64,000 nucleotides of DNA from Ornithodoros turicata (Eukaryota; Arthropoda; Arachnida; Ixodida; Argasidae), in NCBI RefSeq assembly GCF_037126465.1, contig NC_088204.1, positions 20,466,804 to 20,530,803 of the forward strand. Reading direction: 5' to 3'. Of this stretch, positions 58,201-64,000 are shown piece by piece. Below the pieces are notes generated by a model. That model was not told where the DNA came from. It did no database searches and worked only from the letters and a program-made list of their open reading frames with translations. The translations under genes were made by a program, and so were the position numbers. Position 1 is the first letter of the stretch. Each line of letters begins with the position of its first letter.

Positions 58201-61200
58201 AGCGCCAACAAATAGGTAGAGTTGAACTATACGCTCGAAGCTAGAGGCGAACAAGGTCGCGCCCGAAAGGCACGGTCTCGAGGGGCTTACCATGGTCCCT
58301 GAAAGGGACGCGACTTGGGTGCTATTTTTCTTTCAGTAAACCTCTACCCGAGAAACGTCATCATGACGTTGGTAGAGAGACTGAAACTGAAACCAATCGG
58401 AATGGGGTGGCTGGGTTCCATGATTGGGCACTTGTTCGCTGCCTCAAAGAAAGCAGGACCGAAGGTCGCGTCCCTTTCAGGGGCCATCCTGATCCCCTCA
58501 AGACCGTGGCTTTCGGGCGCGACCTTTTTCGCCCTTAGCTTCGAGCGTAGTTCAATTCTACTAAATTGGTGACGCTGTCGAACACTATGACGTCATTTGT
58601 TTACAAACAGGGAGGGGTCTATAAGAGGCAGCGGACAAGTGACCATTCGTGGAACCCAGCCTTCCCCTTCCTTTTTTTTTTTTTTTTTCGGTTTCAGTCT
58701 GTCTACCAAGTCTTGATGACGTTTCTGGGGTAGAGGTCTAGTGTGATTTTCTGTGTTTTTGACTGTCAATATGGTTCAGAGGTGTATAATCTAATCTTAC
58801 TGTCCTACGTTGACAAGGGGAGAAGGAAGAATGTCGGAGTCGTGAGTTCGCCTGCAAATCAACCCACGAGTGTATCCCGATGCGTTGGCTCTGTGATGGC
58901 AGTGAAGACTGCGAAGACGGATCGGACGAAGAAATGTGCCGTGAGTTTTTGCCCTCGTAATTGTAACCAGCACATTATCCCGCGCAACAGCGCTGCTGAT
59001 CCACTACCGGACAGCGGCATTCGTCTCGTATGGCGCACACGTTCAGCCAGTTCACGAAAGTAGACATGTGTTGGCAAGATGATGGCTGTGACATTCATGT
59101 GACATATTTATTTATTCATGACGGTACCTCAGGGGCCCCGTTGGTGCATTACATGAGGGAAGGTTACAAATAACACGATAGAGGGTTACAAATTAGGTAC
59201 GTACATCTGTATGTACATATGCAAACACAATACATGAAACACACACAAAACTACTACAGACACACTCTAAGAAAAAAGGGTGTGAAAAGGTAACTTTTAT
59301 AATTACCACCTAGGTCAACGCAGCGTCTGGTAAAGGGTGTAAAATGGTGGTAAAAGCAATTATCATATATCCAAATTGCTACAAAAAGGCGTACGTCCCC
59401 TCGCTCGCCGAATCAGAAGCGGTAACCCTATCATTCGTAGGTAGCAGGTAGAACTTTGCAACCTTTTAGGCACAACATATGCAACAACTATTACCTCCTA
59501 AAAGGTGTAACTACTCCACCCTTTTTTCTGAGAGTGCAGTGTGTCTAGAATCGTATACCCATTTATATGATGCCGCGCAAATGAACTCTGTAATATACTC
59601 AAACCGCCTTGTAAGATCCGCATACAAGATGGGACGTAAAATTCTCTCTAAAAATTGTTCTGTATACGTCGGAAGCGACTTACGCCATGGCGACTCAAAG
59701 TTACAGGTTCGAACCCGGCCGATCACGATTGCTAACTTTGTGGCAAGGAGAAAGATACTTTATAGTTATTAGGTTTAAGGTTAAGTTAGGTTATATCAGG
59801 TCAGGTCAGGACCACTTCTCAGGTGGACAACATTATTCCACAGATCGACAAATGTGACGTCGCCCATGATCATTGTTGCCAGCGTGAAATTCCATGGACT
59901 GGTACAGGAACATTTGCAAACTAATGTACGTTTTTGTTTACTGCTAAAAATTCGCTAAGTTCTGAGACCAATGGCGGTCTTCAAGCCGTCTCGAGAATCT
60001 CATTTAACAAACTGGATTGGGTTAAGCAGGATCTGAGTTCGATCGTGCTCGAACGTGTCCGTGTAGCAGCGCCGGATCCGCATTGAGTTCGATGAGCATT
60101 GGCCTAATGCCGACCGAAAGTAGCCCGTGTGGGCAGGGGTATTACTAAAATGGTGCCGACTGCTTCATTTCTTTTACAGCCAGATCCAATCAACGCCTCG
60201 CTAACCTGCGACATAAAGGTGCGTACGGACTCATTACTTCGAATACAGTGAGCCATCGTTAATATGACCCCCGTTAAAGGGATACTTCGGAACGACCGGC
60301 GAAAAAATTGCTGCACGTCGTATAGTTGGAGCATAACATCCACTGTATACCTGTCATCAACTTTGTTTATTTCTCGTGTGACAAATTATGCCTCCAATAA
60401 GCGAGCAATCAAACCGAAACAGGAATGTGGAGAGGAGTCTCAAAAACTTTCCCTTCCGAAGGCCAACGCGTTAAGTCACCCTGCATGGAGCGGGCAAGTA
60501 GTATACCACGCCACTCGTAGCCGCGGCGTTACATTCCCGGAACAAAACAATGGACGAAGATTGGGGATCAGATCACTCAGACACAGATGGAAAGAAACAA
60601 CGGTCATCTGTTTCCCCGAGGGTCAGAAAACAGAGCAGGAATGGTATGACTAATGCACCGTGACGTTGGCCGAGCAGAGAAAGGAAGTAGTACTTCCATC
60701 GACGTCCGGTGGGAGTCAAGACTTTTTCAAATTTCAAATGTCGTTTTTATGATTACAGATTCGTTTTCAAGTGAGATATTTCACAACTGTGTTCAGTTCG
60801 TGTAAATGATTGTGGCGATACCGCAAGCTTGAAATCCATTTGGTTCCGAAGTCTCCCTTTAATCTGACATACTCGTTTTATGACCGATTTTGTTGAGAAC
60901 TGTTCCGCTAGCACGTAAATCCACCTTGTTAGTATGATAATCCGCTTCTCCGACTATGACCAGGATATTTGTGTCGGGTCGAACGCTGGTGTTATCTTCT
61001 CGTTATCATGACAGCGTCACATGACCCACAGAGTAACCCCAGGAAGAGGCTACCACATACCCCAGACAGAGGGTGACGTGTTAAAGTAGGGTGCCAATGT
61101 TTGGTATGGCTCATGATGATGTTGGCTCATGGTGATGTTTTAGTGCTTAAAAAGGCAGTGACCACGGGACTAGGGTCACACTGTGCTGCTGTTGTCACGT

Positions 61201-63049
61201 AAGCTGCTCTCACGCTGTGCACGTAAGAATGGCCAGAACGAAACGGTCTCTGCCGTCAGCGGAGGGCGCGTTTCTCGTTAGTATGACACGGTGGTCATAT
61301 TAATGAGGTGGTGGTCATATTAACGAGGGTTCACTGTCGTGGCACGATTCCGCTAGTCCTCGCTAAGGTCCTTTTTCCACTTGCACTGCTGGTCTAACCA
61401 CAAATCGTTGAACTGCACCAGTGCCTTCGCTAGCTCTTGAACGTCACTTCACACGTATATGAACCGGAAACGGCGGCGCCGCAAGTGGGAACGAACCGTT
61501 AGCCAGATGTGGATAGCCAAAAGCTCTTCTGTAATTCTTAACGGTACTCTTCACAGACGGACGGCCACGGAAAAGGCGCTTCTTCATCGCTGGTAAGCGT
61601 CATATGGTACCGTATTGGAGAAGGTCTGCTACTTTTACAAAGGGTCAAAGTGGCTGAAGCCTTCGCGATGACCCAAGTGCCAGCCTTTTAAATGTTGTCC
61701 AGATAAAGCCCTAATGATGGCGAAGCAGCTGTCCAGATGCTTATACCACGACATTTCCAAAACGGACATTTGTAGCGCAACGTAGCCGTCGAGCTTTGGC
61801 GTAAGAACATTCGTATAACTTCACATTTGTCTACGCAGACGAAGAGGGCAAAAGCGTTCCACTAGGAAAGAACCAACCGGCACTTCGTGAGTGAGCTCTT
61901 ACCCTGTTTCATCCTCTACAATATCCTTTTCCCCTCTCCTAATCTCTCGCTCTCTCCCTACCAGTCCACAATGCTCCGATGCATATGCCTCCCGGCGCTG
62001 GAAAAAATTCCGGTGCGTCTCAGTTTGAACCACCTTGTCTGTTGCTAAGCAAGACGTCCATTTCCATCCTTAGGGAACAAAGCAAAGCCCTCGACTGACG
62101 AAGATGAATATGAAGACGGTAACTGTTCCGTATTTACATTTCAAACATGGTCTCCAGACTTGAGAGAGAACTGAGAGAACCGCGGTTAGCTGGTGGAGAT
62201 CTCTCACCTAGCTGGTGGTGTTTCCCTCAAGTTCGGGGGTTTTACTGTGCCTATGGTCTCCAGAGCTGACTTTTATTGCCCTTTCTGCACCTCTTGCAAT
62301 AAGCACGTACGTCTCAATGGACAAACTTTGCAGAAAAGGCAGTCTTCTGCTATCTTGACAGGAAGTCTTCTGCCGGCCTTGGAGCATATGTCTCGTCCCG
62401 ATTTGCACGCACCGCAATAACGTTCCCGCAGTCTTCTTTGCTAACCTAACCATTACCTAACCTAATCGCCAAATAATAATCATCTTCTTCTTCAGAGGAC
62501 CGAGAGTTCCATGAAGACGAATCGGATGATGGGGCTCAACAGGGTCCAAAGAAAGGTATTTTCAAGAATTATGTTATTACGTCTTGCTTATGCAGTCATA
62601 TCAATTACATGAGATGTGTTCGTTGTCGCAGGTCGTCGTCCGTCGGGCAAGATAGATGACGACGACGATCCGGGTAAAGATCTGTTTTCTCTGATTTTTT
62701 CCTAACATTGGCACGGTGTACTATCAACACCCCTGTCAGAAAAATTCAGCCTGCAACGTTAGCCATTGTCACAGCCATTAGCCATAGCCGCCAATAGAAA
62801 CTGGCCTCGTACTCAGCCCGAAGTGACCGGCTCCTTACGTGAACCATGTATTTATCTCACTTCGCTCCTGATTCCAATCATAATCACCAGAATACCACCT
62901 GGACGAGAAGACGAAGCCGGAAGGTAGGTATAGCTTGGTTTCTCGTATCTTATCTGATACCTGAAGTTATATATCCGCTACATGTTTCTTTGTCTTCTTT
63001 TTGCATTGGTGATCCTGCATAGGAGAACCTAAATTCAAGGCAGTAACGT
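40127..63049 (+). CDS. Large LDL-receptor class A repeat membrane/matrix protein gene, 3' end outside window
   Basis: Exon set: 40127-40245 (transmembrane), 45797-45856, 47057-47128, 47720-47956, 50569-50622, 52971-53129, 54419-54583, 55419-55652, 56275-56310, 58818-58940, 60180-60218, 61557-61592, 61839-61886, 61965-62012, 62074-62118, 62496-62555, 62632-62673, 62891-62923, 63023-63049. After the first, every exon is a multiple of three and starts and ends in phase 1, so they join in any combination. The product would have a membrane anchor, a Thr/Pro stalk, six LDL-A modules in four exons, and then a long, often acidic linker. LDL-A modules bind Ca2+ and lipoprotein or protease-type ligands. 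Candidates: a perlecan/Trol-like protein N-terminus, or a type II membrane protein such as a corin- or matriptase-like protease; the deciding C-terminal domains are outside. LDL-A exons are near certain; single small exons are weaker. Confidence 0.75.
40560..40860 (-). pseudogene. Copia RNase H and 3' pol fragment, minus strand
   Basis: The minus strand reads [20 protein letters not shown], then [13 protein letters not shown] and, after a disruption, [13 protein letters not shown] and [10 protein letters not shown]. These are the RNase H tail and final pol motifs of Ty1/copia elements. It abuts, head to head, the Gag part of a plus-strand Copia element. Confidence 0.8.
40920..41194 (+). pseudogene. 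Copia Gag fragment
   Basis: Contains [20 protein letters not shown] followed by TYETLVTAL, typical of the UBN2-type Gag of copia elements. A degraded zinc knuckle ([13 protein letters not shown]) can be read in another frame near 41270. Confidence 0.75.
41430..41700 (+). pseudogene. Copia protease fragment
   Basis: Reads [15 protein letters not shown] across a stop, matching the D-S-G-A-[ST]-x-H-[IM] protease motif. Confidence 0.7.
41896..42330 (+). pseudogene. Copia integrase fragment
   Basis: [15 protein letters not shown] (zinc domain end), then [11 protein letters not shown] and [17 protein letters not shown], the first catalytic Asp region of copia integrase. The frame decays after ~42150. 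Confidence 0.8.
43140..43620 (+). pseudogene. Copia reverse transcriptase fragment
   Basis: [35 protein letters not shown], then after a frame change and a poly-G run (43361-43378) [15 protein letters not shown], and [12 protein letters not shown] with the YVDD catalytic motif. Confidence 0.85.
44356..44667. mobile_element. 312-bp TIR element inside the Copia relic
   Basis: Ends tagagtcactaaataggg and ctgtttagtgactcta are inverted repeats. No open frame. The same end sequence forms a short stand-alone palindrome at 3533-3570 (cactagagtcactag...ctagtg). Confidence 0.7.
44668..45130 (+). pseudogene. Copia RNase H fragment
   Basis: Resumes after the insertion with [19 protein letters not shown] sequence. 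Then [13 protein letters not shown], a [15 protein letters not shown] segment, and in another frame [20 protein letters not shown], all typical of the copia RT-RNase H connection and RNase H. Confidence 0.8.
45797..45856 (+). CDS. Phase 1-1 stalk exon (20 codons)
   Basis: Acceptor catttcag, donor gtaggt. In phase 1 it reads [19 protein letters not shown], a Pro/Leu-rich linker. Chosen because length and phase fit the neighbours. Confidence 0.45.
47057..47128 (+). CDS. Phase 1-1 Thr-rich stalk exon (24 codons)
   Basis: Acceptor gttccag, donor gtagga. Reads [15 protein letters not shown] then SVNATGDT; Thr-rich with one N-glycosylation sequon (NAT), as expected just outside the membrane. Confidence 0.55.
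47720..47956 (+). CDS. Exon encoding two LDL-receptor class A modules
   Basis: Acceptor ttcgttcag, donor gtgagt; phase 1-1, 79 codons. The first module runs from [20 protein letters not shown] through the Ca-binding [16 protein letters not shown]. The second runs from CRKGLFKC through [16 protein letters not shown]. All twelve cysteines and both C-D-G-x-x-D-C-x-x-x-S-D-E Ca2+-binding signatures are intact. Confidence 0.92.
48405..48644. mobile_element. Hairpin MITE family 1, acactgttaaaac subfamily
   Basis: acactgttaaaacagaactt and gttctgttttaacagtgt arms. The core gaggcgcctatctgggacag pairs with the matching ctgtcc..aggcgcctc side. Confidence 0.85.
49443..49678. mobile_element. Hairpin MITE family 1
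   Basis: tagaaatgaacttcacctcg on the left, gcggtgaagttcatttctaa on the right; core paired around ttatcataag. Confidence 0.8.
50569..50622 (+). CDS. Phase 1-1 microexon (18 codons)
   Basis: Strong pyrimidine tract (ctctctttctctctctcg) and acceptor aaccag; donor gtaagc. Reads [17 protein letters not shown], with a sequon (NNT). A hairpin MITE begins about 10 bases into the downstream intron. Confidence 0.6.
50632..50880. mobile_element. Hairpin MITE family 1 immediately after a splice donor
   Basis: Begins gtactctaaaaacagaactt ten bases inside the intron after exon 50569-50622 and ends gaagctctgtttttagagtg. Confidence 0.8.
51116..51275. repeat. Shortened hairpin MITE
   Basis: cactcgaaaaacgacttcgc on the left and atgtgatgaagttctgcttt on the right; most of the arms are deleted. 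Confidence 0.55.
51640..51800. repeat. Diverged hairpin MITE core
   Basis: tttgttgaacacgggaggcg, paired around tggcaatttgaattgccaca. Confidence 0.55.
51901..52479. mobile_element. 579-bp TA-flanked palindromic MITE, family 3
   Basis: Starts cagggtgtgtgcagaaaaac and ends gtttttctgcatacaccctg; TA at 51899-51900 and 52480-52481. Subterminal arms match (cgcacgacggcg / cgccgtcgtgcg). No open frame. Confidence 0.8.
52661..52888. mobile_element. Hairpin MITE family 1
   Basis: aaaaaatgaacttcaccaca ... tgtggtgaagttcattttta; part of the right arm is deleted. Confidence 0.8.
52971..53129 (+). CDS. Phase 1-1 Pro/Arg-rich linker exon (53 codons)
   Basis: Acceptor cacttgcag, donor gtcagt. In phase 1 it reads [20 protein letters not shown] and continues basic and Pro-rich ([13 protein letters not shown]). 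The phase 0 frame is also open; phase 1 is preferred because both flanking exon sets are phase 1. Confidence 0.55.
53400..54260. repeat. Dispersed cgtctgctacg-family repeat pieces between LDL-A exons
   Basis: tgctacggaacatcttgtgt (53422) with gtcgctcgtgtgaatacgcg, and in the other orientation gacacgagcgacattctcca (54058) with gtcgtctgctaagtgtcgtc. A mobile element with unresolved ends. Confidence 0.5.
54419..54583 (+). CDS. Exon with one LDL-receptor class A module
   Basis: Acceptor ttgggcag, donor gtgagt; phase 1-1, 55 codons. A 19-residue lead is followed by [20 protein letters not shown] and [16 protein letters not shown]. All six cysteines and the acidic Ca2+ site are present. Confidence 0.9.
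55419..55652 (+). CDS. Exon with two LDL-receptor class A modules
   Basis: Donor gtgagt after DRSDEDNC. The acceptor atgcgcag is inferred: the frame has a stop just upstream and the phase must be 1. Module one ends [16 protein letters not shown]; module two is [20 protein letters not shown] followed by [16 protein letters not shown]. Twelve cysteines are present. In module two the first Ca-site Asp is Asn (CNG instead of CDG). Confidence 0.88.
55758..56050. mobile_element. 293-bp short-TIR MITE
   Basis: taaaggggcactaaagt and actttagtgcccctta-type inverted ends including TA. No open frame. It lies between LDL-A exons. Confidence 0.7.
56275..56310 (+). CDS. Phase 1-1 microexon (12 codons)
   Basis: Acceptor tttccgtctag, donor gtaagc; reads [11 protein letters not shown]. 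It separates two LDL-A exons. Confidence 0.5.
56365..56440 (-). mobile_element. tRNA-like SINE head
   Basis: The complement reads gtagcacctctgaccggtaa then tcagagggtgtgggttcgaa. It has anticodon-arm and T-arm pairing and a B box. The acceptor stem cannot be formed because the 5' side does not pair with tgctgat, so it is a SINE head or tRNA relic rather than a working tRNA gene. Confidence 0.55.
56970..57203. mobile_element. Hairpin MITE family 1 abutting a family 2 element
   Basis: aaaacagaacttcaccacat ... gttctgttttaacagtgta; its right end touches the TA of the 57206 element. Confidence 0.8.
57206..57988. mobile_element. Palindromic MITE family 2, fullest copy
   Basis: 783 bp, TA on each side, starting cagggtgtctcagttaaatc and ending with its complement. 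Arms of over 300 bp carry matching landmarks (ttcgcgaacgggtgcacc, gagcgcctcccact) in inverse order. A further truncated left end of the same family starts at 57991, so two copies abut. Confidence 0.8.
58158..58622. mobile_element. Palindromic element with tttgtaaacaaatgacgtca arms
   Basis: tgtaaacaaatgacgtcata (58162) and tatgacgtcatttgtttaca (58588) are inverted. Further inside, gtcgcgcccgaaag pairs with ctttcgggcgcgac. Interior without a gene. Confidence 0.7.
58818..58940 (+). CDS. Exon with one LDL-receptor class A module
   Basis: Donor gtgagt at 58941; acceptor ttgacaag before 58818. Reads [20 protein letters not shown] then [17 protein letters not shown]. Six cysteines and an intact Ca2+ site. 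It is the last LDL-A module seen before the microexon run. Confidence 0.88.
59268..59537. repeat. Foldback element with a nested MITE piece
   Basis: Ends ctctaagaaaaaagggtg and cacccttttttctgagag are inverted. The centre (59360-59440) is a hairpin family 1 fragment (caaaaaggcgtacgtcccct). Confidence 0.65.
60180..60218 (+). CDS. Possible phase 1-1 microexon (13 codons)
   Basis: Acceptor cttttacag, donor gtgcgt. Phase 1 reads [12 protein letters not shown]; phase 0 ([13 protein letters not shown]) is also open and looks like the start of an immunoglobulin-type strand. Weak without transcripts. Confidence 0.35.
60551..60661 (+). other. Small 36-codon ORF of unknown nature
   Basis: ATG at 60551; begins [20 protein letters not shown] and ends at a TGA at 60659-60661. 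The acidic then basic composition is protein-like. It could be the start of a LINE ORF or part of an unrecognised exon: an AG|at at ~60575 and gtatga at ~60646 also allow a phase 1-1 reading. Confidence 0.25.
61557..62012 (+). CDS. Three phase 1-1 microexons (61557-61592, 61839-61886, 61965-62012)
   Basis: Each has an AG acceptor and a GT donor close to consensus (gtaagc, gtgagt, gtgcgt). Phase 1 reads [41 protein letters not shown]. The third is preceded by a strong pyrimidine tract (tctctcgctctctcccta). Confidence 0.55.
62074..63049 (+). CDS. Five phase 1-1 acidic microexons (62074-62118, 62496-62555, 62632-62673, 62891-62923, 63023-63049)
   Basis: Lengths 45, 60, 42, 33 and 27 nt. Phase 1 reads [63 protein letters not shown]. 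Donors are gtaact, gtattt, gtaaag, gtaggt and gtaagt. Repeated acidic content with matching phase makes chance unlikely for the set, though any single member is short. An extended, charged, non-globular linker is the expected structure. Confidence 0.6.
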
Positions 63050-64000
63050 GTAAGTCGGTCTTGTTCTATTTTCGCATGTCTGCCTTGTGTTTTGCGTCTT
63101 GTTTGATTTCTACTGTTTGCTTTGCGAGTATCACCGCTATGTTGCTAGTATCCCTGCTAAGAAAGCTGTCCCACAGCTTTTTCCCCATCCCCACATCGTA
63201 AATATGAAATAAATTGAATTGAATTGAATCTTAAATGTCATATTCGTTGTAGTGCTTATTATCGCGGTACGCATATATCGCATATACAGGGTGCGTCCCG
63301 TAAGCCTCACCAGAATTTTATTGAATTCGCGGTTGATGTTTCTTTCGCAAAAGTCGTTGAATATATCTATTCCCAATGGGGCCTAATCAAAGGCCTAATC
63401 TTCATAATTAGTGAAAATAGGTTGACCGCGTAATTGCAAAGTTGTAGAGCACTACCCTGAGGAGTCTACCCCGCAAGAACCGAAACCACAGCGCCTTTCT
63501 GTGCTCTAGTAAAAATGTGCAAAAATGCAAACTATTCGATCGCTGCGCGGGTTTTGCGGCCACTTTCTCCTCTCCCCATCTCGGTGTCACCCTTTCTCAA
63601 CTGACACAAGTATGTTCCTGAAAGCATGGAACAGCCCGCTATGTCCCCAGGAGTAAGTGTCAGGGGGGAATAGTGGTGCTGTTTAACAGCCCACGTTCTC
63701 ATCAAAATGCCGCCTTTTGTGCCCGCCAATGTCTGGTTTGATCTGCTCAACACCCACGAAATACAGTTCGCAATGTCACGCAACAAAAACTCCAATCCAT
63801 TACTTCCAAAAACCACGCAAATAACAAGAATATAATCACTGATTCCCCTGCTCGATAAATGTGCACGTTCTACCAGGTTTTAACGAAGCTAAAATAACGG
63901 CATTGACGAGGACGCTAGAAAGCGGGGGCTGCTGCAGCTTCATGTCACTTGAGAAATAGTGACGGCATGAGAGCGATAGGAAAAAGCGTCCGCAGAGCTC
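63050..64000. other. Right edge: intron DNA and mobile-element end
   Basis: A TA-type element end (tacagggtgcgtcccgtaag) starts near 63286. No matching right end and no further exon are recognised before the window ends. Confidence 0.4.

Overview
This is a piece of a eukaryotic, very probably arthropod and most likely tick, nuclear genome. Spliceosomal introns with GT...AG ends are everywhere. Coding DNA is a small fraction, and most of the window is made of transposable elements: palindromic TA-flanked MITEs, BEL/Pao and Copia retrotransposons, tRNA-derived SINEs and a Polinton-like element. TTAGG/TTGGG telomere-like tracts (arthropod type) are present. The tick assignment is an inference from this repeat style and gene set, not a database result.

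Layout, all genes on the + strand. (1) About 1-10,636: the 3' half of a secreted pancreatic-lipase-family gene (lipase A, five exons; its 5' exons lie left of the window). (2) 11,444-16,445: an exon-like open reading frame of unknown function, split by a 4.65-kb Polinton-like element with ~940-bp inverted repeats and a 6-bp target-site duplication. (3) 17,157-17,710: a terminal exon encoding a divergent PEBP-family protein. (4) 20,045-28,711: a complete second lipase gene (lipase B, nine exons, 470 codons plus stop, full catalytic triad). It is a tandem duplicate of lipase A with identical exon lengths and splice phases. (5) From about 30.1 kb to beyond 63 kb: a large gene built almost only from symmetric phase 1-1 exons. 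It has a possible first coding exon, a transmembrane exon, Thr/Pro stalk exons, six LDL-receptor class A modules in four exons, and a run of very small, often acidic exons. It runs out of the window on the right.

The introns and spacers are packed with mobile DNA. A BEL/Pao element with identical 132-bp LTRs and a 5-bp target duplication sits at 31.4-36.7 kb, and a decayed Copia pair at 40.6-45.4 kb; both lie in introns of the LDL-A gene. More than twenty copies of a hairpin-forming MITE with ends near cactcttaaaa...gaagttc are scattered throughout, some nested in one another. Comparing the lipase A and B introns shows which insertions came before the gene duplication and which came after.

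Functionally, the lipase pair looks like a local expansion of secreted lipid-digesting enzymes. The LDL-A gene looks like a membrane-anchored or matrix protein whose symmetric exons can be skipped without breaking frame. Exon boundaries were read by eye from splice consensus, phase continuity and family resemblance; no alignment or transcript data were available.
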